A stretch of 34,948 nt of DNA from Candidatus Ignatzschineria merdigallinarum (lineage in GTDB: Bacteria; Pseudomonadota; Gammaproteobacteria; Cardiobacteriales; Wohlfahrtiimonadaceae). The notes under the pieces were generated by a model. The model saw nothing but the letters and a program-made list of their open reading frames with translations, did not search any database and was not told the DNA's origin. Below, piece after piece: positions 1 through 10,818 of this stretch (positions within the stretch are counted from its first letter, which is position 1; the number at the start of each line of letters is the position of its first letter). Position numbers and translations under genes: made by a program. The stretch lies in contig DXHP01000200.1 in NCBI GenBank assembly GCA_019113305.1, positions 1 through 34,948 of the forward strand, given 5' to 3'.

Positions 1-80
1 CTTCAGGAGCAAATTTAGCTAGCTAATTAACTTCTCGTTAACCGCCGAGTGATTACCTCACCGCCCTGAGCAGACGAACT

Positions 81-109
81 ATATTACAGAAGTGATTCGT
101 AGGTGTCAA
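81..109 (-). promoter_or_regulatory. Strong sigma70 promoter, rRNA P1-like, reading left out of the window
   Basis: On the minus strand: TTGACA (104-109), exactly 17 nt spacer, TAATAT (81-86), preceded by an A/T-tract UP-like segment (about 110-135). Followed by a small GTGA/TCAC stem-loop and a boxA-like TTTGCTC (about 7-13). Confidence 0.6.
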
Positions 110-356
110 TTTTATTTTTGACCTCTTTTTAAGCACCGATTCAATTTCAAAAAAACTAATCTCAAAACTGAACTTAAACCTAAAAGAGAGAAGCTGTTTT
201 TAATTTCTTAAATCTAATTAAGATTACTGAAACAAACCACTTCTACCGAATCATCTTCAACGTTGCCGTCTGAATGAGTAGTGTATCTTACGCTCTTTTT
301 TCGTTTTGGCAAGCAAACTTATGACTGAGTTTTACGCAATACTCTATTTTATTCTT

Positions 357-385
357 AACCATCTGTTTATAGATGGTTTTATTTC
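357..385 (+). terminator. Orphan intrinsic-terminator-like hairpin
   Basis: AACCATCT-GTTTAT-AGATGGTT perfect 8-bp stem followed by TTATTTCT. No plus-strand ORF upstream in the window. Confidence 0.35.
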
Positions 386-674
386 TCAAAAATCTTACGT
401 GCTTGTATAGACTTATATAGAAATAACTAAAAAGAACTAGAAACAACGTTCCCACAATATTAATTCAAATAGAAATTACTGCGTATCATCCTACGATTCA
501 TCACTTTCTATTGCCCCTCTCATAAACTAATTAGCTTTGGTATTTATTGGCGAAACTATCGCTGGAATCAAGATCACAAAATAACAGACTTATATGCCGT
601 CAAATCAATATAGGGATAGATAGCCTTATTTGTAAGTATTCTAGAAAACAAATAATAGTTGTATCAAAGGCGTT

Positions 675-706
675 CTTCTTAGCTTCTTAGCTTCTTAGCT
701 TCTTAG
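675..706. repeat. Tandem repeat, 4 x 8 bp (CTTCTTAG)
   Basis: cttcttag cttcttag cttcttag cttcttag read directly; the last unit plus caaagaag can form a CTTCTT/AAGAAG hairpin. Confidence 0.95.
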
Positions 707-880
707 CAAAGAAGTGTAATCATTCTTATTACTATGCAAGGAAGTTTTTTAAAACCTAAACAAACTCTTTGTTAGACCGCCACTCCAAGACAACGCTACT
801 AACTACCTAAAAACTATAAACTGCTATTTACAACCCTTATCTTTCTAGACTGACAAAACACTATTAGTTTTTCATTACGT

Positions 881-917
881 CAATAAAAAATCCCAAAGTA
901 TAATGCCTCGGGATTTT
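881..917 (-). terminator. Rho-independent terminator downstream of sufS
   Basis: Minus strand AAAATCCC...GGGATTTTTTATTG, 8-bp stem plus T-tract just after the sufS stop. Confidence 0.75.
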
Positions 918-962
918 AAGTATTCAATTATTTACCACCACTATGACCGTAATGTATTTCGC

Positions 963-2180
963 TTAGGAAAATAAGGAGATAATTTTTTTCAGCCCAGCAA
1001 CTAAACGATCGATCTCTTCACTAGTACTGTAAACGCCAAATGACATTCTTGCTGTTGCCGGCACTTTCATACGGCGCATTAATGGTTGTGCACAATGATG
1101 CCCAACTCTTACCGCAACACCTTCGTGATCGAGTAATGTACCGATATCATGTGGATGAATCCCTTTTACAACAAATGAAATAACACCCGCTTTCTCTTTA
1201 GCTGTACCAATCACGCGAACTTCTGGTATTTCTGCAAGCTGCGCCATCGCATAAGCAAGCAATGCATCTTCATGAGCAACTATCGTCTCAAATCCGACAG
1301 CTTCTACCCACTTCATCGCTTCCCCAAAAGCAATAACACCGGCAATGTTAGGCGTTCCTGCTTCAAACTTATTCGGCAATGGTGCAAAAGTTGTTTTTTC
1401 AAATGTCACAACGTCAATCATATCTCCACCCGTTTGATAAGGCGGCATTGCTTCTAACAGCTCACGCTTTCCATATAGAATTCCCACGCCCGTTGGTCCG
1501 TAAAGTTTATGCGCTGAGAAAACATAAAAATCCGCATCTAGTGCCACAACATCCAGCGGCTGATGAACTGCACCTTGTGCGCCATCAATTAAGACTTTTG
1601 CCCCAACCTTGTGCGCTTCATCAATAATAAACTTCACATCATTGATGGTTCCTAGCACATTAGAGACTTGCGTTACAGAAACAATCTTCACACGATCATC
1701 AAGCATCGCCACATATTGATCCAATAGAAGATCACCATCATCATTAATAGGAATGATCTTTAGCTCTGCCCCTTTCTCATCACAGATCATCTGCCAAGGC
1801 ACAATATTCGCATGATGTTCCATCTCTGAAATAATCACAACATCGCCGGTATTTAACACCATTCGACCGTAACTTTGCGCAACTAAGTTAATGCTCTCTG
1901 TCGTACCTTTGGTAAAAATGATCTCACGTTCATCAGCTGCTTTAATAAAGTTCTGCGCAATTTGACGAACAGCTTCATATTCCTGCGTAGATTTCTCGCT
2001 GAAATAATAAACGCCACGATGGATATTCGCATAATACTTTTCATAAACATTTTTCTCAGCATCAATCACCACTTGAGGTTTTTGTGCTGATGCGCCGGTA
2101 TCCAAAAAAGCAACGCGGTGCCCTTTCACTTCTTCATTAAAAATCGGAAATTGTTGACGAATTTTAGGTAATGCAATCAT
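963..2180 (-). CDS. sufS: Cysteine desulfurase SufS
   Basis: 405 aa; PLP lysine region VFSAHKLYGPTGVGILYG, C-terminal RVGHHCAQPLM; last gene of a suf cluster. Confidence 0.96.
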   Translation of the reverse strand: MIALPKIRQQFPIFNEEVKGHRVAFLDTGASAQKPQVVIDAEKNVYEKYYANIHRGVYYFSEKSTQEYEAVRQIAQNFIKAADEREIIFTKGTTESINLVAQSYGRMVLNTGDVVIISEMEHHANIVPWQMICDEKGAELKIIPINDDGDLLLDQYVAMLDDRVKIVSVTQVSNVLGTINDVKFIIDEAHKVGAKVLIDGAQGAVHQPLDVVALDADFYVFSAHKLYGPTGVGILYGKRELLEAMPPYQTGGDMIDVVTFEKTTFAPLPNKFEAGTPNIAGVIAFGEAMKWVEAVGFETIVAHEDALLAYAMAQLAEIPEVRVIGTAKEKAGVISFVVKGIHPHDIGTLLDHEGVAVRVGHHCAQPLMRRMKVPATARMSFGVYSTSEEIDRLVAGLKKIISLFS

Positions 2181-2378
2181 ACGATGCCTCTATTTCAATA
2201 GATGTTGAGTCATAATGCTTCTCTGATGAATTTACATCCAGAAAATTTCATCAGATACTAAAACAGGTATACCTCTGTAGCGATAGCTATTGATCACCAC
2301 CAATACTACTTCACAGCGATATACCTGCTCTGATTTCTCACGCTTCTAATGAGAAAAGCGTGTAATCAATTCAATTAA

Positions 2379-3461
2379 TTATGCCAGCGTTTCGATATCT
2401 TGATCTAAGCGATGATGTAACCACTCACGAGTGGATTCATTACTGACCGAATCTAGAACTTCAGCTGCATATGCACGAATCAAAATCGTTTTCGCTTCTG
2501 CCTCAGGAATCCCACGTGAACGCAAATAGAACATGTGATCAGGATCGATAAATCCAACCGTCGCACCATGCGTACAACGAACATCATCTGCATAAATCAA
2601 AAGACGAGGAATCGTTAAAGCTCTCGCACCATCATTTAAGAGTAATGAACGCGTCATTTGATCCGCATTAATCTTCTGTGCATCTTGATATACATGAATC
2701 TGCGCATCAAAAATTGACTCTGCACGATCCTTCAAAATGTTTTTCACTTGTTGATTACTTTCACAATTCGGAACACGATGATCCATATTCACGATATGAG
2801 AAATATGCTCACGACCTTCGGCAATATTCAAGATATTGAGCTCGCTATAAGCATCTTCACCATTCATATGAAGATTAATATCTGAACGCGTTAAATCGCC
2901 GCGAGTTTGATAACTCATATAATGGACTTTACTATTTGCCGCCTGCTCTGCCGTGAAATCAAAAAGGCTAGAACCCTTTTCGGCATTTAATCCCGCACGA
3001 ATAAACTCAATATCGGCACCTTGTGCAACATCCACATTCATACGACCTAAATTGAGATATTGTCCATTGCCAGCTTCGACAAGTAACAATGATGCTTCAA
3101 CATCTTTTTCAACCGTTAAGACAACATCGAAATCTACTTGAATCGGCGCATCATGGCTATCCGTTAAGTTATAAATCACGATAGGACGTTCAACTTTTGC
3201 ACCTTCCACAATGCGAATTTCTAGAAGGTTGCTCGAACCGCGAACTAAAACACCTTCCGGCAATGTTAAATCACTGATCCAGCGTGCGCTTACTTCACCA
3301 TTATAGATTGGTAAAACTACCGCATTTTCTGGCAATGTTTCACTGACTGGCGCAGATGTTTCACGTGAAACGGGAGCATTCCATTCAACTGAAAAGAGTT
3401 TACGAAACGGGGTATCTTTAAAACGCTCACGATGAGCATTTTCTTTATAGAGTGTTAGCAT
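2379..3461 (-). CDS. sufD: Fe-S cluster assembly protein SufD
   Basis: SufBD-family C-terminus (CTHGATVGFIDPDHMFYLRSRGIPEAEAKTILIRAYAAEVLD). The listed ORF is over-extended; ATG at 3461 has an AAGGAG ribosome-binding site. Confidence 0.95.
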   Translation of the reverse strand: MLTLYKENAHRERFKDTPFRKLFSVEWNAPVSRETSAPVSETLPENAVVLPIYNGEVSARWISDLTLPEGVLVRGSSNLLEIRIVEGAKVERPIVIYNLTDSHDAPIQVDFDVVLTVEKDVEASLLLVEAGNGQYLNLGRMNVDVAQGADIEFIRAGLNAEKGSSLFDFTAEQAANSKVHYMSYQTRGDLTRSDINLHMNGEDAYSELNILNIAEGREHISHIVNMDHRVPNCESNQQVKNILKDRAESIFDAQIHVYQDAQKINADQMTRSLLLNDGARALTIPRLLIYADDVRCTHGATVGFIDPDHMFYLRSRGIPEAEAKTILIRAYAAEVLDSVSNESTREWLHHRLDQDIETLA

Positions 3462-3471
3462 GGGAATCTCC

Positions 3472-4242
3472 TTATTTATGTGTACGTGTGCCGCCCGCTT
3501 CTTCACCACGGAATGCCACATAACCATCTTTTTCGAGTTCAAGCGCTAACTCTTTACCGCCACTTTTCACAATCTTACCATCTGTCATGACATGCACATA
3601 ATCAGGCTGTACGTAATCTAAAAGACGTTGGTAATGTGTAATTAAAAGGAAACCGCGGTTCGCATCACGAAGTGAGTTAATTCCTTCTGAAATCACGCGA
3701 AGCGCATCGATATCTAAACCTGAGTCCGTTTCATCTAATACCGCAAATTTTGGTTCAAGAACTAACATCTGTAAAATTTCATTACGTTTCTTCTCACCAC
3801 CTGAGAAGCCCGTATTCACAGAACGTTTTAAGAACGATGAATCCATTTTTACCGTTTTCATCTTCTCTTGTAACATCTCATAGAACTCTAGCGCATCAAC
3901 TTCTTGCTCACCACGTGAACGGAGAATCGCATTCAAGGCGCTACGAAGGAAGTAGTGATTATTCACACCTGGAAGTTCTGCTGGATATTGGAAACCTAAG
4001 AAGATACCTAACTGTGCACGTTCATCAGGATCCATCTCTAAAATACTTTTGCCTTCAAATAAGATATCGCCTTTTGTGATTTCATAATCATCTTTACCCA
4101 CGATCACATTCGCAAGCGTACTTTTACCAGAACCGTTTGGTCCCATGATTGCATGGACTTTGCCCGCTTCGATATCTAAAGTTAATCCTTTAAGGATCTC
4201 TGTGCCATCAATTTCTACATGTAAATCTTTAATACTTAACAT
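3472..4242 (-). CDS. sufC: Fe-S cluster assembly ATPase SufC
   Basis: ABC ATPase with Walker A GPNGSGKST and signature FSGGEKKRNEILQ; between sufB and sufD. Confidence 0.97.
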   Translation of the reverse strand: MLSIKDLHVEIDGTEILKGLTLDIEAGKVHAIMGPNGSGKSTLANVIVGKDDYEITKGDILFEGKSILEMDPDERAQLGIFLGFQYPAELPGVNNHYFLRSALNAILRSRGEQEVDALEFYEMLQEKMKTVKMDSSFLKRSVNTGFSGGEKKRNEILQMLVLEPKFAVLDETDSGLDIDALRVISEGINSLRDANRGFLLITHYQRLLDYVQPDYVHVMTDGKIVKSGGKELALELEKDGYVAFRGEEAGGTRTHK

Positions 4243-4333
4243 AATTCTACTCTCATATAATTGTTTTCATTCTGTCTGAGTGAAGCTGCGACTCCATGAT
4301 TTAAGCTTCACCTACTCTATTCGGTAAGCTTGA

Positions 4334-5791
4334 TTAGCCCACACTGCCCTCAAGACGAAGTTCAATTAACTTCTGCGCTTCAACCGCAAACTCCATCGGC
4401 AACTCATCAAAAATCTCTTTACAGTAACCATTAACGATCAAGTTGATTGCATCCTCTTCAGAAAGACCACGTTGCTGACAGTAGAATAACTGCTCTTCTG
4501 AAATTTTTGAGGTAGATGCTTCATGCTCTACTTTCGAACTTGAGTTACGCACATCAATATACGGGAATGTATGCGCACCACATTTATCGCCCATTAAGAG
4601 AGAATCACATTGTGAGTAGTTGTGTGATCCTGTCGCATTGGGTCCGATGCGTACTAATCCACGATACGAGTTCTCTGAGTAACCTGCGGAGATTCCTTTA
4701 GAAATAATCGTTGAACGGGTATTTTTACCGATGTGAATCATTTTAGTACCGGTATCCGCTTGCTGACGATCTTTCACAAGCGCGACTGAATAGAATTCAC
4801 CCACAGATTCATCACCTTTTAAGATGCAGCTTGGATATTTCCAAGTGATCGATGATCCCGTTTCAACCTGCGTCCAAGTAATCTTGGATTGGAATCCTTC
4901 ACAAATCCCGCGTTTAGTAACGAAGTTGTAAATACCACCTTCACCATTTTCATCGCCGGGATACCAGTTCTGAACGGTGGAGTATTTAATTGTCGCTTTC
5001 TCTTTGGCAATCAACTCAACCACTGCCGCATGGAGCTGGTTTTCATCACGCTGAGGTGCTGTACAACCTTCAAGATACGAAACATAGCTACCCTCTTCGG
5101 CAACAATTAACGTACGCTCAAATTGTCCCGTATTCGATGCGTTGATACGGAAATAAGTTGATAACTCCATTGGGCAACGTGTGCCTTTTGGAATATAAAC
5201 AAATGAACCATCTGTAAATACTGCCGCGTTTAATGCCGCGAAATAGTTATCATCGTGCGGAACCACCGTTCCTAAATGTTCTCTCACAAGCTCTGGGTAT
5301 TCTTGTACTGCTTCACTAAATGAGCAGAAGATAATCCCTTGTTCAAGCAAGCGCCCTTTATAGCTAGTTGCAACAGAAACTGAGTCAAATACAGCATCAA
5401 CTGCAACGCCGGCAAGGATTTTTTGCTCTTCTAACGGAATCCCTAAACGTTCATAAGTATAGAGAAGCTCTGGATCCACTTCATCTAAGCTCTTAGGACC
5501 ATCTGCCATAGATTTTGGCGCAGAATAGTAAGAGATACCTTGGTAATCAATCGGCTCAATATTAAGATGCGCCCAATCTGGCGATTCCATCTCAAGCCAT
5601 GCTTGGTATGCTGTTAAACGATATTCCAACAACCATTCCGGTTCATTTTTGATTTTTGAGATATGACGAATCACATCTTCGTCAAGACCTGGCGGGAGGG
5701 TTACTTGCTCGATATCAGTCGTGAAGCCATACTTGTACTCTTCACTCGTGAGCGCTTCAATTCTATCTTTTTCTGTGATTTCTGCTGTCAT
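4334..5791 (-). CDS. sufB: Fe-S cluster assembly scaffold SufB
   Basis: SufB hallmark regions ([42 protein letters not shown]). Start probably at MTAEITEK. Confidence 0.97.
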   Translation of the reverse strand: MTAEITEKDRIEALTSEEYKYGFTTDIEQVTLPPGLDEDVIRHISKIKNEPEWLLEYRLTAYQAWLEMESPDWAHLNIEPIDYQGISYYSAPKSMADGPKSLDEVDPELLYTYERLGIPLEEQKILAGVAVDAVFDSVSVATSYKGRLLEQGIIFCSFSEAVQEYPELVREHLGTVVPHDDNYFAALNAAVFTDGSFVYIPKGTRCPMELSTYFRINASNTGQFERTLIVAEEGSYVSYLEGCTAPQRDENQLHAAVVELIAKEKATIKYSTVQNWYPGDENGEGGIYNFVTKRGICEGFQSKITWTQVETGSSITWKYPSCILKGDESVGEFYSVALVKDRQQADTGTKMIHIGKNTRSTIISKGISAGYSENSYRGLVRIGPNATGSHNYSQCDSLLMGDKCGAHTFPYIDVRNSSSKVEHEASTSKISEEQLFYCQQRGLSEEDAINLIVNGYCKEIFDELPMEFAVEAQKLIELRLEGSVG

Positions 5792-5824
5792 AATCAATCA
5801 TTCTTATAGTTACTAAAGTGGATT

Positions 5825-6274
5825 TTACAGAGGCTTTGCCAAAGGTTTTGATAATTTAATATCGACCTTTAACTCATTGGGTGGTCCGAGAAGAGATAGT
5901 AGAGTCACTTTGGAAAAACTTTCACAAATTTTCTGATTAATAATTTTCCAATGGGGTGCTAGATTACAACCATGCGATTTATCACAAGGATTTTCTAGAT
6001 CATTACAGGCATTCATCGCCATCGGACCTTCTATCGCAACAATCACATCTACTAGCGTAATCTCTTCCGGAGCTTTTTGTAATTGATACCCGCCATAAAC
6101 CCCTCTTGTGGAGGTTAGGAGCTCGGCTTTCACCAACAGCTTTAACACTTTTCCAACAAGTGAAACGTTTAAATCACAGATTTCCGCTAATGTTGAGGCA
6201 CTCATTCGCTCTTCCTTCGAAGCGAGCTTCGTTAGAACTAGCAGGGCATAATCTGTTTCTCGGGTAATTCTCAA
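5825..6274 (-). CDS. Rrf2-family SUF system regulator, probably Fe-S binding
   Basis: 149 aa MRITRETDYALLVLTKLA winged helix with CNDLENPCDKSHGC cysteine motif, directly upstream of sufB. Confidence 0.9.
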   Translation of the reverse strand: MRITRETDYALLVLTKLASKEERMSASTLAEICDLNVSLVGKVLKLLVKAELLTSTRGVYGGYQLQKAPEEITLVDVIVAIEGPMAMNACNDLENPCDKSHGCNLAPHWKIINQKICESFSKVTLLSLLGPPNELKVDIKLSKPLAKPL

Positions 6275-6298
6275 TGTAAAGACTCTCTCAAAAAAATA

Positions 6299-6328
6299 TA
6301 GGACTAATATAGTACTATATTAGTCCTA
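6299..6328. promoter_or_regulatory. 30-bp perfect palindrome, candidate operator of the SUF regulator
   Basis: TAGGACTAATATAGTACTATATTAGTCCTA equals its own reverse complement; about 25 bp upstream of the regulator start codon. Confidence 0.85.
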
Positions 6329-6446
6329 ATTCAAATTTGTTTTGCCAATAAGCGCAATTTAGGCGCTTAATCATAATTTAGCAAAAAGCATTGTTCACTT
6401 TCCTGCCAAATTTTAAGCGCCTATTATATCGTTTTTTATCGGTTAC

Positions 6447-7775
<1,329 letters not shown>

Positions 7776-7845
7776 CTACAAAGTAGCTACACCTCCCTAT
7801 TATTTATCGGAATGACTCAAAGATCAACTTTGAGGTTCAATCTAT

Positions 7846-9123
7846 TTACTTAATATCGCGAATTTTTGGTCCGATATAACGTTGACGTGGACGACCAATC
7901 TTCATCTTAGGATCTGCGATCATCTCTGCCCAGTGACTGATCCAACCACTTGTACGCGCGATTGCGAACATTGGTGTGAACATTTCTACTGGAATACCTA
8001 ATGCTTTATAGATAATACCTGAGTAGAAGTCGACGTTTGGATAGAGTTTACGCTCGATAAAGTATTCATCTTTCAATGCGATCTCTTCGAGTTTCACAGC
8101 GATTTCCATTAGTGGATCGTTACCATATTTTGCAAGTACTTGGTCTGCGATGCCTTTAATGATACGTGCACGTGGATCGAAGTTTTTGTAAACACGGTGA
8201 CCGAAGCCCATTAAACGAAATGGGTCATTTTTGTCTTTTGCTTTCGCAACATATTTCTCAATATTGCTCACATGACCAATCTCTTCAAGCATCACAAGCA
8301 CAGCTTCGTTAGCACCACCGTGTGATGGACCCCAAAGTGAAGCGATACCTGATGCGATTGCCGTAAATGGATCAGCACCTGAAGAACCTGCTAAACGAAC
8401 CGTTGAAGTTGATGCGTTTTGCTCATGGTCCGCGTGAAGCGTGAAGAGCACATCAATTGCTTTTTCTGCAACTGGATCTACTTCATAATCCGCACATGGC
8501 GTTGAGAACATCATCTGTAAGAAGTTACCTGCATATGACAGATCATTACGTGGGTAACGGATTGGCTGACCTTGACCATGCTTGTAAGCAGCTGCGGCAA
8601 TCGTTGGCATTTTTGAAATTAAACGATGCGCAATGATCATACGGTGCTCTGGATCAAAGATGTTCATCTTGTCATGGTAGAAACCTGCCATTGATGCAAC
8701 TGAACCCACTAACATCGCCATTGGATGTGAGTCATAACGGAAACCTTGAAGAAAGCTCTTCATGTTTTCGTGCATTAAAGAGTGCGTCATGATGATTTCT
8801 TTAAACTCTTTTGATTGGCTTGCATCAGGAAGCTCACCATTCCAAAGGAGATATGCTACATCAAGATAATCTTTTTTCTCTGCAAGTTGCTCAATTGGGT
8901 AACCACGATAGAGCAATTCACCTTTATCACCGTCTAGGTAAGTGATTGCACTTTCACAGCTCGCCGTTGATACATAACCTGGGTCGTAACTGAACATCGA
9001 CATGTCGTTGTTAAGTCTTGCAATATCAATAACAGAGTTGCCATAGACTGAATCCAAAATTGGAAATTCCGCTTCATGACCTGTTCTATTATTTTTAAAG
9101 GTAACAGTATCTTTTGTACTCAT
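7846..9123 (-). CDS. gltA: Citrate synthase (type II)
   Basis: 425 aa; [50 protein letters not shown]. Confidence 0.98.
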   Translation of the reverse strand: MSTKDTVTFKNNRTGHEAEFPILDSVYGNSVIDIARLNNDMSMFSYDPGYVSTASCESAITYLDGDKGELLYRGYPIEQLAEKKDYLDVAYLLWNGELPDASQSKEFKEIIMTHSLMHENMKSFLQGFRYDSHPMAMLVGSVASMAGFYHDKMNIFDPEHRMIIAHRLISKMPTIAAAAYKHGQGQPIRYPRNDLSYAGNFLQMMFSTPCADYEVDPVAEKAIDVLFTLHADHEQNASTSTVRLAGSSGADPFTAIASGIASLWGPSHGGANEAVLVMLEEIGHVSNIEKYVAKAKDKNDPFRLMGFGHRVYKNFDPRARIIKGIADQVLAKYGNDPLMEIAVKLEEIALKDEYFIERKLYPNVDFYSGIIYKALGIPVEMFTPMFAIARTSGWISHWAEMIADPKMKIGRPRQRYIGPKIRDIK

Positions 9124-9283
9124 ACTTCTTTCCTCCAGCTGTTTGCATCACATCTCTTCTTTCAAAAGACGCTCTACATTAGCCATTTAATAAAAAAACT
9201 CAAACTTGAGATAAATAATGTAATCCGTCCATCTTAGTACATTAAATGCCAATTTAAAATAGGCTTTCAGCATACTAGGTGAT

Positions 9284-10312
9284 TCAATTTTCTAATCGTT
9301 GCAATAATGCGCGGTTAATTTCTTCTATTAACTGAGGACCTTCATAAATAAATCCGCTATATAATTGCACCAGAGAAGCGCCGGCATCAAGCTGATCTAA
9401 AGCATCTTTTGCGCTCATAATTCCACCAACGCCAATAATCGGGAATCTTCCATTGCTCTCTTTTGCGAGAAAACGCACCACTTCTAATGCTCTTTTTGTT
9501 AAGGGCGCACCACTTAATCCACCGTTTTCTGCTCGATCTTTTGAACGCAAGCCTTCTCTAGAAATCGTGGTATTGGTCGCGATAATGCCGGCGATTTGAG
9601 CTTCATCCACAATTTCTACGATCTCTTTAAGTTGAGATTCAGATAAATCTGGAGCGATTTTCAGTAAGATAGGTTTCGAAGAAGGATAACTTCTGTTTCT
9701 TTCCTGTAACGTTTTTAAAAGTGCTAAGAGCGGCGCTTTCTCCTGAAGATCTCGAAGGTTCGGTGTATTTGGAGAGCTCACATTCACCACAAAATAATCC
9801 ACAACCTCAAACAGAGTATCGAAACAGGTTAAGTAATCATTAACCGCTTGCTCATTCGGCGTGACCTTATTCTTACCAATGTTTCCGCCGATAATGAGCT
9901 GATGATCTCGCTTCAAAAGACGTAACTTCGCCGCATCAACACCATCATTATTAAAACCCATCCGGTTAATAATCGCCTGATCTTCTACTAATCTAAAGAG
10001 GCGTTTCTTCGGATTTCCCGCCTGCCCTTTCGGCGTTACAGTCCCAATTTCTACAAAAGAAAATCCCAACTGCCCTAATGCTTGGTAAATTTTGGCATCT
10101 TTGTCAAAGCCCGCCGCCATTCCGACAGGATGCTTAAACGTTAATCCAAATACGGTTCTTTCTAATCGCGGATCTTCCAAGATCCGTTGAGGATCAATCA
10201 AGCGTTTTTGTAAAAAAGGTAGTTTGCTTAAAAGACGAATTCCGATAAAAGAGAGCGCATGGGATTGCTCAGGATCCATTTTAAAGAGTACTTTTTGAAT
10301 CAAACTTTTTAA
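9284..10312 (-). CDS. pyrD: Dihydroorotate dehydrogenase (quinone), class 2
   Basis: [70 protein letters not shown]. Confidence 0.97.
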   Translation of the reverse strand, partial: LKSLIQKVLFKMDPEQSHALSFIGIRLLSKLPFLQKRLIDPQRILEDPRLERTVFGLTFKHPVGMAAGFDKDAKIYQALGQLGFSFVEIGTVTPKGQAGNPKKRLFRLVEDQAIINRMGFNNDGVDAAKLRLLKRDHQLIIGGNIGKNKVTPNEQAVNDYLTCFDTLFEVVDYFVVNVSSPNTPNLRDLQEKAPLLALLKTLQERNRSYPSSKPILLKIAPDLSESQLKEIVEIVDEAQIAGIIATNTTISREGLRSKDRAENGGLSGAPLTKRALEVVRFLAKESNGRFPIIGVGGIMSAKDALDQLDAGASLVQLYSGFIYEGPQLIEEINRALLQRLEN

Positions 10313-10360
10313 CATGATGAAAATCATTCCATAGATTAGAAAGGAAGAAAATAATTTTCA

Positions 10361-10398
10361 AAAAAAAAGCATCTCACTTGGAGATGCTTTTCTTTTAA
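10361..10398 (-). terminator. Intrinsic terminator downstream of rpmE
   Basis: AAAAGCATCTC / GAGATGCTTTT with 5-nt loop, followed by a long T-run on the minus strand. Confidence 0.85.
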
Positions 10399-10423
10399 AT
10401 ACCAATTGCTTCGTTCACGAAGA

Positions 10424-10666
10424 TTAACGACCGTATTTTTTACGGAAGCGATCAACACGACCTTCAGCGTCAAGAATATTTTGTTGACCTGTGAAGAATG
10501 GGTGTGATGCAGAAGTAACTTCCATACGTACTAATGGGTACTCGTTACCGTCTTCCCATTTGATAGTATCTTTAGTCGAGATTGTTGAACGAGTTAAAAT
10601 TGCGAAATCGCTCGATGCGTCTTGGAACACAACTGGACGATAATTGATTTGGTTTTCTTTTGACAT
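10424..10666 (-). CDS. rpmE2: 50S ribosomal protein L31, type B
   Basis: 80 aa; [21 protein letters not shown]...[27 protein letters not shown]; lacks the zinc-binding cysteines of type A. Confidence 0.95.
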   Translation of the reverse strand: MSKENQINYRPVVFQDASSDFAILTRSTISTKDTIKWEDGNEYPLVRMEVTSASHPFFTGQQNILDAEGRVDRFRKKYGR

Positions 10667-10818
10667 AATAATTTATCCATTAATTAATGTTATTGGCCTA
10701 TTTTCAAATGCTCTCAAGATTCGTCAATCAAAAGTTTACTGCATTAAAAAATAATCAAGATGGGGATTTTACTGCAAACCCCCATTCTTTGCAAATTTTT
10801 CAGCAGTTTCTCAATTGA

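Noticed and set aside
264-273. GCCGTCTGAA, identical to the core of the Neisseria DNA uptake sequence
   Set aside because: I noticed only one copy in 35 kb; a real uptake signal would be repeated many times. Probably chance.
3462-3542. N-terminal extension of the listed SufD ORF (MNSKKMVMWHSVVKKRAAHVHINKEIP)
   Set aside because: It overlaps the sufC 3' end; a proper ATG with AAGGAG RBS exists at 3461.
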